Positions 11,214-18,160 of a stretch of DNA of 22,431 nucleotides are shown here, one piece after another; position 1 is the stretch's first letter, and every line of letters begins with the position of its first letter. Source of the stretch: Corallococcus sp. CAG:1435 (GTDB taxonomy: Bacteria > Bacillota > Clostridia > Christensenellales > CAG-314); the NCBI GenBank assembly GCA_000433775.1, contig HF998482.1, forward strand, positions 58,551-80,981, written 5' to 3'. The notes beneath the pieces are model-generated. The model worked only from the letters and a program-made list of their open reading frames with translations. It was not told the DNA's origin and did no database searches. A program made the position numbers and the translations under genes.

Positions 11214-11701
11214 TATTCCACCCAAATTTCAACGGTGTCGCCGTCGCTGCTTTGTACGTCCACGATTTTTCCGACAACGCCCTGTTCCACCAATGCAAAC
11301 AACTGATTGAAGTCCACATTACTCAACACGTCGCTGCCGTTGAATTTTGGCATCTCGGCACCGCTTGTTACCAACGATTTGACAATGACAAGGGGCAAGT
11401 TGACGTTGACTTTGTCGCCGTCGTTGGAAATCACCTTTATTTTAAGCACCATTTTGTCTATGCTTTTTTTGTCGGGCGACATTTGCACACGTGTTTCCCG
11501 CTCTTTGCCGAGTAGTTCGTCCAGCGACACACCCAAAATGTCCGACAATTCCACCAACACGGAAATGTCGGGGGCGGAAACGTCGTTTTCCCATTTTGAA
11601 ACGGCTTGCGCCGTTATGTTGAGTTTTGTTGCAACATCTTCCTGCGTCAAATTGGCATTTTTGCGCATACGTTGAAATCTTTGACCGAATGTTTCTTTCA
11701 T
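11213..11701 (-). CDS. XRE-family transcriptional regulator with C-terminal SHOCT-like/DUF domain
   Basis: A 162-residue DNA-binding protein. Residues 1-65 form a Cro/CI-type helix-turn-helix (FGQRFQRMRKNANLTQEDVA, then AQAVSKWENDVSAPDI). A linker of about 25 residues leads to a C-terminal alpha/beta domain of about 75 residues, of a kind common in clostridial proteins and often called SHOCT-like. The start chosen is the ATG at 11699-11701, which has GGGAGGG five bases upstream; an upstream in-frame codon at 11743 lacks such a site. The gene is the first of a two-gene operon. Two AACC-N3-GGTT dyads lie just downstream of its own -10 box, so negative autoregulation is likely. The regulated targets beyond the operon are unknown. 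Confidence 0.88.
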   Translation of the reverse strand: MKETFGQRFQRMRKNANLTQEDVATKLNITAQAVSKWENDVSAPDISVLVELSDILGVSLDELLGKERETRVQMSPDKKSIDKMVLKIKVISNDGDKVNVNLPLVIVKSLVTSGAEMPKFNGSDVLSNVDFNQLFALVEQGVVGKIVDVQSSDGDTVEIWVE

Positions 11702-11821
11702 AATTCCCTCCCGACGGAAAACCGTCATTTTCAATTTGTCCAAACGGCATTTTCGTTTGGTACACCTGCATTTTACAAAAATTTTGCGGGAAAATACAGC
11801 GACTGTTTGTTGATTTTACTA

Positions 11822-11855
11822 AACCATAGGTTGTTTTTACGCTCAACCAACGGTT
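11822..11855 (-). promoter_or_regulatory. Two candidate operators of the XRE regulator
   Basis: AACC-ATA-GGTT (11822-11832) and AACC-AAC-GGTT (11845-11855) are dyads of identical arms spaced 23 bp apart, about two helical turns. Read on the minus strand, both sit in the same context, AAAAACAACC before and GGTT-N-AG after. They lie 10-45 bp downstream of the -10 box, over the transcription start. Confidence 0.65.
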
Positions 11856-11865
11856 GTTTTTTACA

Positions 11866-11893
11866 ATTATACCATGAATTAACACTGTTTCAA
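11866..11893 (-). promoter_or_regulatory. Promoter of the XRE operon
   Basis: Minus strand: -35 TTGAAA (11888-11893), a 16-bp spacer and a perfect -10 TATAAT (11866-11871). A leader of about 160 nt precedes the regulator's ATG. Confidence 0.8.
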
Positions 11894-12051
11894 GCAATCG
11901 CACTGTCAAAAAAACAAAAAATATTGTTTGTCTACGTCGGCAGACGCAAAAAGATTTTTTTACGGGTATTTTCACCATCGTCGGAAGAGTTAAAGAAAAT
12001 CAGATTTTTTTCAAACCAACTTTCAGGCGAATTGAGCATTGAGAAAATTTT
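11894..12051. other. Spacer upstream of the XRE promoter
   Basis: Together with the XRE leader (11702-11865), this makes a gene-free stretch of more than 400 bp between 11701 and 12130. The leader part holds the operators. The rest is A/T-rich with long A and T runs and shows no further feature. Confidence 0.4.
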
Positions 12052-12089
12052 AACAAAAAGCCACGCCTGAGAAAGATTGCGGCGTGGCT
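12052..12089 (-). terminator. Intrinsic terminator of the two-helix membrane protein gene
   Basis: AGCCACGCC/GGCGTGGCT (12059-12067 and 12081-12089) forms a perfect 9-bp GC-rich stem with a 13-nt loop. On the minus strand it runs straight into TTTTTG. Confidence 0.85.
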
Positions 12090-12129
12090 GTAAAGTATTG
12101 AGTTTTTGCAACTATTTACTAAATCCTTG

Positions 12130-12657
12130 TCAAACGGACTTTGCGGACGTTCTAACGGGAATGTACACTACTTCCATGTTTACAAATGCGTGCATACGTT
12201 TGCTTTTTATCTGCAACTGACGGCGGCGTATGAACATTTGGTCCACTGCCTCCCACAAAAATACCCAGGAAAAAATATCCACACATTCCAGCCAGATGGA
12301 CTGAACCTTGAAAGAATCCAGCACAATCATTGCCGCAAGCCCCAAAATGCCCACAACAGCAAAAATCAGCGACACCAACGTGTTGCGACGCAACTCCTCT
12401 GCCGTTTCTTCCAACTGCAAATTGAAGTAGTTTCGTATTGCGTGCGAATAGACGATTTTTTCCTTTTCGTCTATGCTGTTGCTGTGTATTTGCAGTTGCA
12501 GTGTGCTGTCCGCCTTGTAAGGTTTGGCACACGTCTGCAAAAACTCCGCCACTTCCGCAGATATTACCGGTGTTTCCGTGGGAGAATAGGGGGAAAGAAA
12601 ACTGTCGTCGTTGGTTACAGTCATGTTTATTACACTTGGCAAATCTGTTTTGTTCAT
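12130..12657 (-). CDS. Conserved membrane protein of unknown function
   Basis: A 175-residue protein. The N-terminal half is soluble, with the segment SFLSPYSPTETPVISAEVAEFL and a mid part DEKEKIVYSHAIRNYF. Two hydrophobic helices follow, LVSLIFAVVGILGLAAMIVL and then DIFSWVFLWEAVDQMFI, and after them a basic RRRQLQIKSKR stretch. It has no signal peptide; the soluble half is probably cytosolic by the positive-inside rule. I recall similar small proteins in gut Clostridia but know no assigned function. The ATG at 12655-12657 has GGAGAAA nine bases upstream; an in-frame start 24 bp earlier lacks one. No convincing promoter was found in the 75 bp between it and the repeat array, so transcription may begin within the array. 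Confidence 0.75.
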   Translation of the reverse strand: MNKTDLPSVINMTVTNDDSFLSPYSPTETPVISAEVAEFLQTCAKPYKADSTLQLQIHSNSIDEKEKIVYSHAIRNYFNLQLEETAEELRRNTLVSLIFAVVGILGLAAMIVLDSFKVQSIWLECVDIFSWVFLWEAVDQMFIRRRQLQIKSKRMHAFVNMEVVYIPVRTSAKSV

Positions 12658-12730
12658 TGTAGTTTCTCCGTTAGTTGCCACACTACCGCAATGTGTACAA
12701 AAGTTACATCAAAGTGAAATTCGCATTGCC

Positions 12731-13176
12731 GTTACCGTCAGTTTGCCTTTCAGGTTGAGTAAACCCATATTTGTTTGCGCTTGCACTGCCGTTAAAACTG
12801 CTTACAGCGGTTACCGCCGGCATTGACGTTTCAAATTTGCAACACTTGAAACCTGCAAATGGCAAAACCATTGGCGTGGCGAAACACACGCACAGTTCAC
12901 ACCACGTTGCACGGCAAATTACAAATCCTTTGACTGTTTGTCCGTTACCGTCAGTTTGCCGTTCAGGTTGCGTAAACCCACATTGTGTTTGCGCTTGTAC
13001 TGCCGTAAAAATTGCTTGACGGCAGTTACCGTCGGCATTGACGTTTCAAATTTGCAACACTTGAAACCTGCAAATGGCAAAACCATTGGCGTGGCAAAAC
13101 GCACGCACAATTCACGCCATGTTTCAACGGCAAATTACAAATCCTTTGACTGTTTGTCCGTTACCGTCAGTTTGCC
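12731..13176. repeat. Tandem repeat of 216 and 213 bp overlapping the 3' end of the metallophosphoesterase gene
   Basis: GTTACCGTCAGTTTGCC recurs at 12731, 12944 and 13160. Read in the direction of the gene, unit 1 spans 13176-12961, unit 2 12960-12748, and a 17-nt stub of unit 3 ends at 12731. The stretches 12913-12960 and 13129-13176 are identical over 48 bases. Unit 1 begins inside the last 13 codons of the metallophosphoesterase gene, so unit 2 carries a vestigial copy of the gene's tail and stop codon. Each unit contains conserved complementary arms: interleaved helices at 12828-12860 and 13043-13075, and a hairpin pair at 12785-12817 and 12999-13033. No open frame in the array has a ribosome binding site. 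Confidence 0.88.
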
Positions 13177-14442
13177 GTATTCCGTTGCAAGGTCTATTTC
13201 TATCATCGTTACGCCTTTTTGCATTTTTTCGCCGTTTTCGTCCACCCACAAATCGGCGTTGTACAGCACTTTGTCTGACAAACCGAACCACTTTGTCAAA
13301 AACCACTCGCTGTCAAAATAGGGATAGGTGTGGTAGCCGCTGCACAATCCGTAGCCGAGATAAATTCCGTCGTAGTAACCTTTCAGCGTGTTGGCATGGT
13401 CGTGTCCGCAAAAAATCGCTTTGGTGCTGTTTTGCGCCTGCACGGAGGCAAAAATGTCGGGATGAGTCGTGGCTGTGGGGTCTTTGCCTTGGTAGAAAAT
13501 GCCCACGTTGTAGCCTGCGTCCACAAGTTCCGTGTCCGCCTTGTCCGATTCGCACACGGTACCCTTCACCTGACTTGCCACGCCCAAGGTGGAAACGTCA
13601 ATTTGCGAGGGAATAGCATTGCCCTTTTGCAGTTGGTCGGCGTAGTACATGTCGGCAAATTGCCTGATGGGAATGTGAAAGAACATGGACGACTGAATGT
13701 CGGGATTGATTGCCTGCAAACCGTCAATCGCCCAGTTGTACCAGTCTATCTGGTCCTGATGAATCCAATCGTAAACCCAATCCGTCAAAGCGACGCTTTC
13801 CGCTTCGGGATACATTCCGCTGTCCAACATCACGAGGCTGTAAGCAAGGTTTTCTGTGGATTTGGTCCCTTTGTAGATATTTACAAGATAGTTGCTTTCG
13901 CCGTACACATCGGCAGGCCCCCTTGCAAACAAACAGTTGGGATACTGTTTGAGCAAATTGTAAATTGTGTATTTACTGCTGTCGAATTGCGAATCGTGAT
14001 TGCCGTACACGAACGCCCAAGGCGTGTGCATGTCTTCCATGAATTCAGCAAAGTACTTGAATGCGTCATAAGTGAACAGCGACAGCGCAAGGTCGCCCGT
14101 TACCACGCACAAATGAGGTTTTTGGCTTGTAATTGCCCTTTCCAACAGGTCAAAGGTTTTTCTGTCCCTGGAAGGAAATGCGCCGAACTTCAACTGTGGG
14201 TCGGCAATTTGCATGACTTTCAACTGCGTTGCATCCTCTTCTATTATCAGATAGGGAAACAAATCCAAGTCAAACTGCGTTTCGCCGCCGTTGAAAAGGT
14301 ATTCGCCGTAGCCTTCGGCAGGGGTTTTGGAATGAACAGCCCACCTTATGCCAAAAACGGCGGTCAGCAAAAGCAGCACGCCCAAAACCGACGCCAAAAC
14401 AATCAGCGTTACCTTCTTACTTTTTTTCAATGTCTTTTTCAT
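13135..14442 (-). CDS. Membrane-anchored calcineurin-like metallophosphoesterase
   Basis: A 435-residue phosphoesterase. Residues 1-10 are Lys-rich and 12-32 form one hydrophobic helix, so it is probably tethered outside the membrane. The metal-site motifs are in order: IADPQL (79-84, metal ligand D81), VVTGDL (113-118), YGNHDS (146-151), FFHIP near 253 and GHDH near 345. In the first motif the common D-x-H is D-x-Q, as in the Cdc1/PGAP5-like branch of the superfamily. The substrate is unknown; phosphorylated envelope components are plausible given the location. The ATG has GGGAG seven bases upstream, and the promoter at 14491-14519 serves it alone. The last 13 codons lie inside a tandem repeat, so the present C-terminus may have been set by that duplication. 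No T-rich terminator follows. Confidence 0.85.
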   Translation of the reverse strand: MKKTLKKSKKVTLIVLASVLGVLLLLTAVFGIRWAVHSKTPAEGYGEYLFNGGETQFDLDLFPYLIIEEDATQLKVMQIADPQLKFGAFPSRDRKTFDLLERAITSQKPHLCVVTGDLALSLFTYDAFKYFAEFMEDMHTPWAFVYGNHDSQFDSSKYTIYNLLKQYPNCLFARGPADVYGESNYLVNIYKGTKSTENLAYSLVMLDSGMYPEAESVALTDWVYDWIHQDQIDWYNWAIDGLQAINPDIQSSMFFHIPIRQFADMYYADQLQKGNAIPSQIDVSTLGVASQVKGTVCESDKADTELVDAGYNVGIFYQGKDPTATTHPDIFASVQAQNSTKAIFCGHDHANTLKGYYDGIYLGYGLCSGYHTYPYFDSEWFLTKWFGLSDKVLYNADLWVDENGEKMQKGVTMIEIDLATEYGKLTVTDKQSKDL

Positions 14443-14490
14443 TGTTTACTCCCGATTGCGATTTTACACGCAATTTGTTGATTTGCTGTC

Positions 14491-14519
14491 AGTATAACAC
14501 AGCAAAAGTGTATTTTCAA
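14491..14519 (-). promoter_or_regulatory. Promoter of the metallophosphoesterase gene
   Basis: Minus strand: -35 TTGAAA (14514-14519), a 17-bp spacer and -10 TATACT (14491-14496). The dyad GCTGT/ACAGC (14485-14489 and 14499-14503) brackets the -10 box. Confidence 0.78.
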
Positions 14520-14859
14520 GATATATATTTTTAATATACGCCTGTTTTCATCCCGTTTTCGATACGTCAAGAACCGCTTTGAATGATTTATTGTGAAATT
14601 GAAAATTCGCATCAACAAAACTCAACAGGTGAAAATGCCCTTATGACAAACATGGCAAAGCATTACCCTTTACACGCTCAAAAGTGAAAAGGGAAATCAG
14701 TTGTGTAACGTGTTAAACACGAAAGGCGTACCGCAACAAAAGTTTACGGATAACCACGTCCCTTGTACTTAAACTAATACACAAACACCGCAGGAAAGAC
14801 AAAAGGCAAAAGGTATTTTGTGAAAAACAGACAAATAACTTCCGATTTGCTCAAAAGTG
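14520..14859. other. Divergent intergenic region between metallophosphoesterase and upp promoters
   Basis: No gene is recognised. One long inverted repeat, CCCTTTACAC/GTGAAAAGGG (14666-14675 and 14684-14693), has nine of ten pairs and an 8-nt loop. It has no T-run on either side and so is not a standard terminator. GTGTTAAACAC lies a little further on, near 14719. Confidence 0.45.
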
Positions 14860-14888
14860 TTGAATATTGCGCCGTTTTGGTGTACAAT
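14860..14888 (+). promoter_or_regulatory. Promoter of upp
   Basis: The -35 TTGAAT (14860-14865), a 17-bp spacer and the -10 TACAAT (14883-14888) predict a start near 14895. This lies downstream of the longest possible in-frame start (14857) and supports the ATG at 14920. Confidence 0.8.
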
Positions 14889-14919
14889 TACAAAAACGAC
14901 CTGCTCCAAAGGAGAAACC

Positions 14920-15549
14920 ATGGACAACGTAACAATTATCGACCATCCGCTCATGTCGCACAAGGTGGCAATTTTGAGGGACAAACATTCCGACACAAAA
15001 CAGTTTCGTGAACTGATAGAAGAAATAACCGTACTGCTTGCATACGAGGCTTTCAAAGATTTGCCGACAGTTACCGTTCAGGTGGAAACGCCGCTGGAAA
15101 CTACCACGCAAAAAATGATTGCCGAAAACAGCGTTGCCATTGTGCCGATTTTGCGTGCCGGTTTGGGAATGGTCAACGGAATTCACACTCTTTTTCCAAC
15201 CGCAAAGGTGGGACACATCGGAATGTACCGTGACGAACGCACCTGCAAACCGCAGGAATACTACTGCAAACTTCCCGTTGACATAGAAAACAAAATCTGC
15301 ATTTTGCTTGACCCGATGCTGGCAACGGGAGGAAGCGCAATAGCCGCCGTCAATTTGCTGAAACAAAAAGGTGTTAAACACATAAAGTGTATGCACATAA
15401 TTGCCGCCCCCGAAGGTATAGAAAATCTGCACCGGGCGCACCCCGACGTGCAAATTTACTGCGCAACGAAAGACAGAGAACTCAACAAGGACAACTACAT
15501 TTTGCCAGGGTTGGGCGACGCCGGTGACAGAATGTTCGGCACCAAGTAA
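14920..15549 (+). CDS. upp: Uracil phosphoribosyltransferase
   Basis: This cytosolic salvage enzyme makes UMP and pyrophosphate from uracil and PRPP. It has 209 residues, the normal length. The PRPP-binding loop DPMLATGGSA is at 131-140. The uracil-binding C-terminal segment YILPGLGDAGDRMFGT starts near 191. ILRAGLGM (77-84) and HIGMYRDE (99-106) are further family blocks. The ATG has AAAGGAG six bases upstream, and the in-frame codons before it lie upstream of or across the promoter. It is a single-gene unit ending at the terminator at 15643-15675. No PyrR-type attenuator was seen in the short leader. Confidence 0.97.
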   Translation: MDNVTIIDHPLMSHKVAILRDKHSDTKQFRELIEEITVLLAYEAFKDLPTVTVQVETPLETTTQKMIAENSVAIVPILRAGLGMVNGIHTLFPTAKVGHIGMYRDERTCKPQEYYCKLPVDIENKICILLDPMLATGGSAIAAVNLLKQKGVKHIKCMHIIAAPEGIENLHRAHPDVQIYCATKDRELNKDNYILPGLGDAGDRMFGTK

Positions 15550-15642
15550 CGGTTTGGCGTTGGCAAGCGCAAAAACACAGCAAAGCGTCATTACACAAAA
15601 CAGCACCGAATTTTTCAATACGGTTGTAAATATTGTGTACAA

Positions 15643-15675
15643 ACACCCCAAGTAAACGCTTGGGGTGTTTTTTTT
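15643..15675 (+). terminator. Intrinsic terminator after upp
   Basis: ACACCCCAAG/CTTGGGGTGT (15643-15652 and 15659-15668) is a perfect 10-bp stem with a 6-nt loop and an eight-T tail. It lies about 95 bp after the stop codon. Confidence 0.93.
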
Positions 15676-16003
15676 GTTACTACGTTTCAAACAAGTAGAT
15701 TTTGAAACAATGAAGGGATGAACAGTAAAATGACGGCAGAACTAAGCCACCACCGCTTTGTGAAGACACAAGGCAAAACGTGTCAGCACAATTAAAACTG
15801 GCTAACAATTTGCAACGCCTGTTGCAACGACGAAATACAAATTTTCTGTTATACAAAATTTCCCGATGTGTAAAAAAACTCTGCTTGTACCGTTGCAACT
15901 TTTACAAAAAAAATGCGCCCGACAACGCAGACGCATAAGACTTTTTGCACCAGATTTATCAATACGGTTGCAAATTTTTGGTATATTTGAATTCAAACTG
16001 AAA
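15676..16003. other. Convergent intergenic region between upp and lysS terminators
   Basis: No gene is recognised. TTGCAAC/GTTGCAA (15810-15816 and 15821-15827) forms a 7-bp hairpin with a 4-nt loop, and GTTGCAAC recurs at about 15892. A 17-mer, TCAATACGGTTGCAAAT at 15959-15975, nearly repeats 15615-15631, with one mismatch. Confidence 0.45.
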
Positions 16004-16035
16004 CAAAAAAAACGCCCCTGAAATTATCGGGGCGT
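16004..16035 (-). terminator. Intrinsic terminator after lysS
   Basis: Minus strand: ACGCCCC/GGGGCGT arms (16029-16035 with 16012-16018) close a 10-nt loop and are followed by eight T. It starts ten bases after the lysS stop. Confidence 0.9.
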
Positions 16036-16044
16036 GTTTTTGTG

Positions 16045-17559
16045 TTACTTCTTTTCCAACGGTTTCATTGTGGGGAACAGTAAAACGTCACGAATAGTCT
16101 GATTGTTTGTGAACAACATAACCATTCTGTCGATGCCTATTCCCAAACCGCCTGTGGGAGGCATTCCGTACTGCAAGGCAGTTATGAAATCTTCGTCCAT
16201 CATTTGCGCTTCTTCATCGCCGTGAGCCTTTGCCTTTGCCTGAGCAAGGAAACGTTCGTACTGGTCCAACGGGTCGTTGAGTTCGGAAAAAGCATTGCCC
16301 ATTTCACTGCAATTTATGAAAAATTCAAAACGTTCCGTAAGGCGTTTATCGGTGGGCTTTTTCTTGGCAAGAGGACTGACTTCCACGGGGTAATCGTAGA
16401 TAAAGGTGGGTTGAACAAGTTGCTTTTCCACAAAATTGTCAAAACATTCATAAAGAGCGTGTCCCCATGTGCGTTTGTCTTCCGGCAACTCTACTCCCTT
16501 TTCTTTTGCAGCCGCCACAGCCTGTTGGTCGTTCATTGCGGAGAAATCTATTCCCACAAATTTCTTCACCACATCCAGCATGGTCATCTTTTCCCAATGG
16601 TCAAGGTCTATCACTACGTCGCCGTAGGGAAGTTTTCTCGTTCCCAAAACGGTGTCGGCACAGTAGCAGAACAATCCCTGCGTGATGTCCATCATGCCGT
16701 GAAAATCCGTGTACGCCTGGTACAGTTCGATTGTGGTAAATTCCGGATTGTGTTTCCAGTCCATGCCCTCGTTGCGGAATTGACGTCCCATTTCGTACAC
16801 CTTTTCAAATCCGCCCACAATAAGACGTTTAAGGTGCAGTTCCGTAGCAATGCGCATGTACATGTCTATGTCCAAAGTATTGTGGTGAGTGATGAAAGGA
16901 CGTGCGTTTGCTCCGCCTGCAATAGTGTTGAGAATGGGCGTTTCCACCTCGATGTATCCCCTACTGTCAAGGTAGTTGCGAATGGCTCGCAACAATGCAG
17001 AACGTATTTGGAATGTGCGTCTTACTTCGGGATTGACAATCAGGTCAACGTAACGCTGACGGTATCTTGTTTCGATGTCCTTCAAACCGTGGAATTTTTC
17101 CGGCAGAGGCAACAGCGATTTGGACAAAAGCGTTATGCTGTGCAGTTTAACGGAAATTTCCCCCATGTGCGTGCGGAAAACTTCCCCCGTGCCTCCGATG
17201 ATATCGCCGATATCCCAAGTTTTGAAACGGGCGTACACGTCGTCGCCCACTTCGTCACGTTTGACGTACAGTTGCAAGGTGCCGTCGCCGTCCAGAATGT
17301 GGCAAAAACTTGCTTTTCCCATGATACGGCGGGAAATCATCCTGCCGGCAACAGTTACGATTTGCGGAGTGTATTCCTCACCCTCGGCATGGTCCACAAA
17401 GTTTTCCACCACCTGTTTGGAGGAATGCGTTTTGTCAAAACGGGTAATTTCAAAGGGGTTGTTGCCCTCTTCTACCAATTTTGCAAGTTTGTCCCTGCGA
17501 ATTTGCAGAATCTCGTTGAGGTCCTGTCCCTCCGTCTGCGTAATTTTTTCTTCACTCAT
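16045..17559 (-). CDS. lysS: Lysyl-tRNA synthetase, class II
   Basis: This enzyme charges tRNA-Lys in the cytosol. It has 504 residues, typical of the bacterial class II form. An N-terminal OB-fold tRNA-binding domain (about 60-150; TVAGRMISRRIMGKASF) precedes the catalytic domain. Class II motif 2, FRNEGMDWKHNPEFTTIE, lies near 258-275, and motif 3, GLGIGIDRMVMLFTNN, near 470-485 with its invariant Arg. The ATG at 17557-17559 has GGGAG seven bases upstream; a longer in-frame start at 17580 does not. It follows greA by 34 bp without a terminator and is read from the greA promoter; greA-lysS pairing is common in Firmicutes. No T-box was seen. Confidence 0.98.
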   Translation of the reverse strand: MSEEKITQTEGQDLNEILQIRRDKLAKLVEEGNNPFEITRFDKTHSSKQVVENFVDHAEGEEYTPQIVTVAGRMISRRIMGKASFCHILDGDGTLQLYVKRDEVGDDVYARFKTWDIGDIIGGTGEVFRTHMGEISVKLHSITLLSKSLLPLPEKFHGLKDIETRYRQRYVDLIVNPEVRRTFQIRSALLRAIRNYLDSRGYIEVETPILNTIAGGANARPFITHHNTLDIDMYMRIATELHLKRLIVGGFEKVYEMGRQFRNEGMDWKHNPEFTTIELYQAYTDFHGMMDITQGLFCYCADTVLGTRKLPYGDVVIDLDHWEKMTMLDVVKKFVGIDFSAMNDQQAVAAAKEKGVELPEDKRTWGHALYECFDNFVEKQLVQPTFIYDYPVEVSPLAKKKPTDKRLTERFEFFINCSEMGNAFSELNDPLDQYERFLAQAKAKAHGDEEAQMMDEDFITALQYGMPPTGGLGIGIDRMVMLFTNNQTIRDVLLFPTMKPLEKK

Positions 17560-17593
17560 AAATAAACTCCCACAATGCACAAAAGCACACCGA

Positions 17594-18043
17594 CTATCTC
17601 AATACTTTGGTAACTTTAAGCAATTTGATTCTTCCGCTGGGAAGTTTCACGCTGACAACTTCGCCCGCTTTGGCATTGATGAGTGCCGCCCCCACGGGAG
17701 ATTCGTCGCTGATACGTCCGTTGGCAAGATCTGCCTCCGCAGTACCCACGATTGTGTATGTTTTGGGCTCCTTTTCTACTCCGTCCACAACTTCGCAGCA
17801 AGTAACGGTAGTTTCGTGAATGATTTTTGCCATACGCAGTTGCGCTTCTATCTCGGCAATTTCACCCTCCATTTCCGCTTGCGCTTTGCGTGCAGCGTCA
17901 TACTCGGCATTTTCCGACAAGTCGCCGAAACCTCTTGCAATTTTGATTTCTTCGGCAATTTCCGCACGACGCACCGATTTGAGGTACTCCAAACGCTCTT
18001 CCAGTTCCTTGCGTCCGCTTTCAGTCAATTGAACTTCTGCCAT
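17594..18043 (-). CDS. greA: Transcription elongation factor GreA
   Basis: GreA enters the secondary channel of RNA polymerase and stimulates transcript cleavage so that backtracked complexes can resume. The protein has 149 residues. The N-terminal coiled-coil (residues 8-75) carries the tip motif GDLSENAEYDAA with acidic residues D41 and E44, which act at the polymerase active site. The C-terminal FKBP-like domain includes TYTIVG and SDESPVGAALINAKAGE. The ATG at 18041-18043 has AAAGGAG six bases upstream; the longer frame upstream is not supported. It is the first gene of the greA-lysS operon. Confidence 0.97.
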   Translation of the reverse strand: MAEVQLTESGRKELEERLEYLKSVRRAEIAEEIKIARGFGDLSENAEYDAARKAQAEMEGEIAEIEAQLRMAKIIHETTVTCCEVVDGVEKEPKTYTIVGTAEADLANGRISDESPVGAALINAKAGEVVSVKLPSGRIKLLKVTKVLR

Positions 18044-18124
18044 AATAATCTCCTTTTTCTTTACGCAACAAAACAACCCAAAAGCATTCGCTTTCAAGTT
18101 GAATGTGCACAAATTTGTGATGTT

Positions 18125-18160
18125 ATTTTACTACAACAAACAGTTTTTTGTCAACTGTTT
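18125..18160 (-). promoter_or_regulatory. Promoter of greA-lysS with overlapping dyad
   Basis: Minus strand: a perfect -35 TTGACA (18149-18154), an 18-bp spacer and -10 TAAAAT (18125-18130). The perfect 8-bp inverted repeat AAACAGTT/AACTGTTT (18138-18145 and 18153-18160) brackets the -35 box and could bind a regulator. Confidence 0.75.

Noticed and set aside
12704..13110. Minus-strand frames in the 213/216-bp array, one ending like the metallophosphoesterase C-terminus
   Set aside because: The shared tail comes from DNA duplication of the gene end. There is no start region and the two units' frames do not match at their ends.
14666..14693. CCCTTTACAC/GTGAAAAGGG hairpin as a terminator
   Set aside because: No T-run follows on either strand, and it lies between two divergent promoters.
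16204..17565. 453-codon plus-strand frame opposite lysS, and similar frames opposite the ABC, metallophosphoesterase and choloylglycine hydrolase genes
   Set aside because: Same cause, in-register antisense of biased codons. There is no ribosome binding site or protein similarity.
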